The translations under genes and the position numbers were made by a program. The notes beneath the pieces are model-generated. The model worked only from the letters and a program-made list of their open reading frames with translations, did not search any database and had not been told where the DNA came from. Of a DNA stretch of 8,023 nt, positions 6,936-8,023 are shown one piece after another. Each line of letters opens with the position of its first letter. The stretch's first letter is position 1. The stretch is from JBFFSQ01 sp041572275 (lineage in GTDB: Bacteria; Pseudomonadota; Gammaproteobacteria; SZUA-229), in assembly GCA_041572275.1 (NCBI GenBank), contig JBFFSQ010000139.1:1-8023 (forward strand), written 5' to 3'.

Positions 6936-6963
6936 ATTACTTTATCAAGGCAATTACTTTATC
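6936..6963. repeat. Two 11-bp direct repeats in the secA-argJ junction
   Basis: ATTACTTTATC occurs at 6936-6946 and again at 6953-6963, exactly 17 bp apart start to start. On the coding strand these read GATAAAGTAAT twice, upstream of the argJ ribosome binding site. Copy one lies within a weak promoter-like arrangement (TTGATA, 17 nt, TATCTG on the - strand). The repeats could be a binding site for a dimeric regulator or a small local duplication. They do not resemble the ArgR box. Confidence 0.6.
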
Positions 6964-6964
6964 G

Positions 6965-6984
6965 AAGCTTAATCAACTAAGCTT
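6965..6984. repeat. Inverted repeat spanning the secA stop codon
   Basis: AAGCTTA (6965-6971) and TAAGCTT (6978-6984) are perfect 7-bp arms around a 6-nt loop that holds the secA TGA stop. The transcript could fold into a hairpin here. There is no U-run after it, so it does not look like an intrinsic terminator, and read-through into argJ is likely. Confidence 0.55.
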
Positions 6985-8023
6985 GCCGTGACACTGTTTA
7001 AATTTTTTGCCCGAACCACAATAACAGGGATCATTACGACCGATTTTCTGATCCTGACGAACATATGGCTGATGTTTTTCTTCTTCCTGTTCCTGCTCAG
7101 CATCAGTCTGCATCGCACTTACATCAGCATGCTCAAAATTCATTTCTGTTGGCGCATGCTGTTGCTGCTCCAGTTCATCCATTTCTTCTGTTCGTATCTG
7201 TACCTTGGCTAAAATAGATACAACTTCCTGTTTGATTTTTTCTAACATCTCGCTAAACATTTCAAACGATTCACGCTTGTATTCCTGTTTAGGATTCTTT
7301 TGCGCATAACCTCGCAGATGAATACTCTGGCGCAGATAATCCATTGCCGCCAGATGTTCTTTCCAGGAATTATCCAGCACCTGAAGCAAAATGTACTTTT
7401 CGAAACGACGCAGCTCTTCACTACCAACCAAAGCTTCTTTTTCTTTATATGCCTGATCAATTTCTTCAATTATCCGAGCACGTAATGTTTCTTCATGTAG
7501 CTCATCATCTTCATCCAGCCATTGCTGCAATGGCATTTTTATTTCGAAGTTCTCTTCCAGTGCAGTTTCCAGGCCTGGAATATCCCACTGTTCCTCATGA
7601 CTACCCGCAGGAATATAATCATGAATGATTCCGTCTATTACATCTTCGCGAATAGCCTCAATGGTTTCAGACATATCATCTTCCAGCATCATTTCATTAC
7701 GCTGGCTATAAATGACTTTACGCTGGTCGTTTGCAACATCATCATACTCCAGCAGCTGTTTACGCATATCAAAGTTATGGCCTTCAACTTTGCGCTGGGC
7801 GTTTTCAATAGCACGAGACACCCAGGGATGCTCAATCGCCTCACCCTGCTCCATGCCCAGTTTTTTCATCAAACCGGCAACTCGATCAGATGCAAAAATG
7901 CGCATCAGGTCATCTTGCAATGACAGGTAAAAACGTGTTGAACCTACATCACCCTGTCGACCGGAGCGACCTCGGAGCTGGTTATCAATACGCCGAGATT
8001 CATGGCGCTCACTGCCGATCACA
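6973..8023 (-). CDS. secA: Preprotein translocase ATPase SecA, C-terminal part (5' end outside window)
   Basis: SecA is the ATP-driven motor that pushes unfolded preproteins through SecYEG. Only the last 349 residues are visible. The GTG at 8022 is an internal Val codon before IGSERHESRRIDNQLRGR, so it is not a start. The fragment begins in the second nucleotide-binding domain, with motif VI QLRGRSGRQGD (15-25) carrying the arginine-finger region. It continues through the helical scaffold and wing domains, including LDNSWKEHLAAMDYLRQSIH (216-235). A Gln/Glu-rich linker (about 281-322) leads to the C-terminal zinc motif C333-x-C335-x8-C344-H345, followed by GKLS. This tail binds SecB and phospholipids in E. 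coli. The zinc tail shows that the C-terminus is intact. It is the first visible gene of the - strand block, with argJ 61 nt downstream. Confidence 0.98.
   Translation of the reverse strand, partial: VIGSERHESRRIDNQLRGRSGRQGDVGSTRFYLSLQDDLMRIFASDRVAGLMKKLGMEQGEAIEHPWVSRAIENAQRKVEGHNFDMRKQLLEYDDVANDQRKVIYSQRNEMMLEDDMSETIEAIREDVIDGIIHDYIPAGSHEEQWDIPGLETALEENFEIKMPLQQWLDEDDELHEETLRARIIEEIDQAYKEKEALVGSEELRRFEKYILLQVLDNSWKEHLAAMDYLRQSIHLRGYAQKNPKQEYKRESFEMFSEMLEKIKQEVVSILAKVQIRTEEMDELEQQQHAPTEMNFEHADVSAMQTDAEQEQEEEKHQPYVRQDQKIGRNDPCYCGSGKKFKQCHGKLS

Noticed and set aside
6912..6972. ArgR operator upstream of argJ
   Set aside because: The junction is AT-rich, but I see no palindrome resembling the TGAAT...ATTCA arginine box. 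The repeats present have a different sequence and are direct, not inverted.
7522..7923. 133-residue + strand frame inside secA
   Set aside because: Antisense shadow of the secA scaffold region. The opposite frame is continuous, conserved SecA sequence.
1..8023. Mobile element, defence system or other undescribed multi-gene system
   Set aside because: All eight genes match well-known core families in a conserved order. There are no transposase or integrase genes, terminal repeats, tRNA-associated att sites or repeat-spacer arrays.

Overview
The window looks like chromosomal core DNA from a gammaproteobacterium with moderate GC. Two convergent gene blocks meet near position 4,700. The evidence is the gene set and its order: type IV pilus assembly genes followed by coaE and zapD, facing secA-argJ-mutT. 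Both blocks belong to the conserved neighbourhood downstream of the ftsZ/lpxC division cluster in Pseudomonas, Escherichia and relatives. The genus cannot be fixed from the sequence.

The left block (1-4641, + strand) holds pilB (5' end outside the window), pilC, pilD, coaE and zapD. pilB, pilC, pilD and coaE are packed with gaps of 2, 10 and 18 nt, so they probably share a transcript. PilB is the cytoplasmic extension ATPase, PilC the inner-membrane platform it drives, and PilD the peptidase/methylase that matures prepilins. coaE makes coenzyme A and is a passenger in this operon. After a 171-nt AT-rich gap (about 29% GC by hand count) comes zapD, an FtsZ-bundling division protein, probably with its own promoter.

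The right block (4746-8023, - strand), in its own reading direction, holds the 3' part of secA, then argJ, then a Nudix (MutT-like)/ThiE-like fusion gene. argJ and the fusion gene are nearly overlapping (TGATTGATG). SecA is the preprotein-translocase motor, ArgJ the acetyl-ornithine-recycling enzyme of arginine synthesis, and MutT-like Nudix enzymes clean up nucleotide pools.

No mobile element, CRISPR array, tRNA, rRNA or toxin-antitoxin unit is visible, and I do not see a new multi-gene system. The points most worth a second look are the ThiE-like domain of the fusion protein, whose presumed Mg2+-binding aspartates are replaced; the absence of yacG from its usual place; and a cluster of direct and inverted repeats in the secA-argJ junction.
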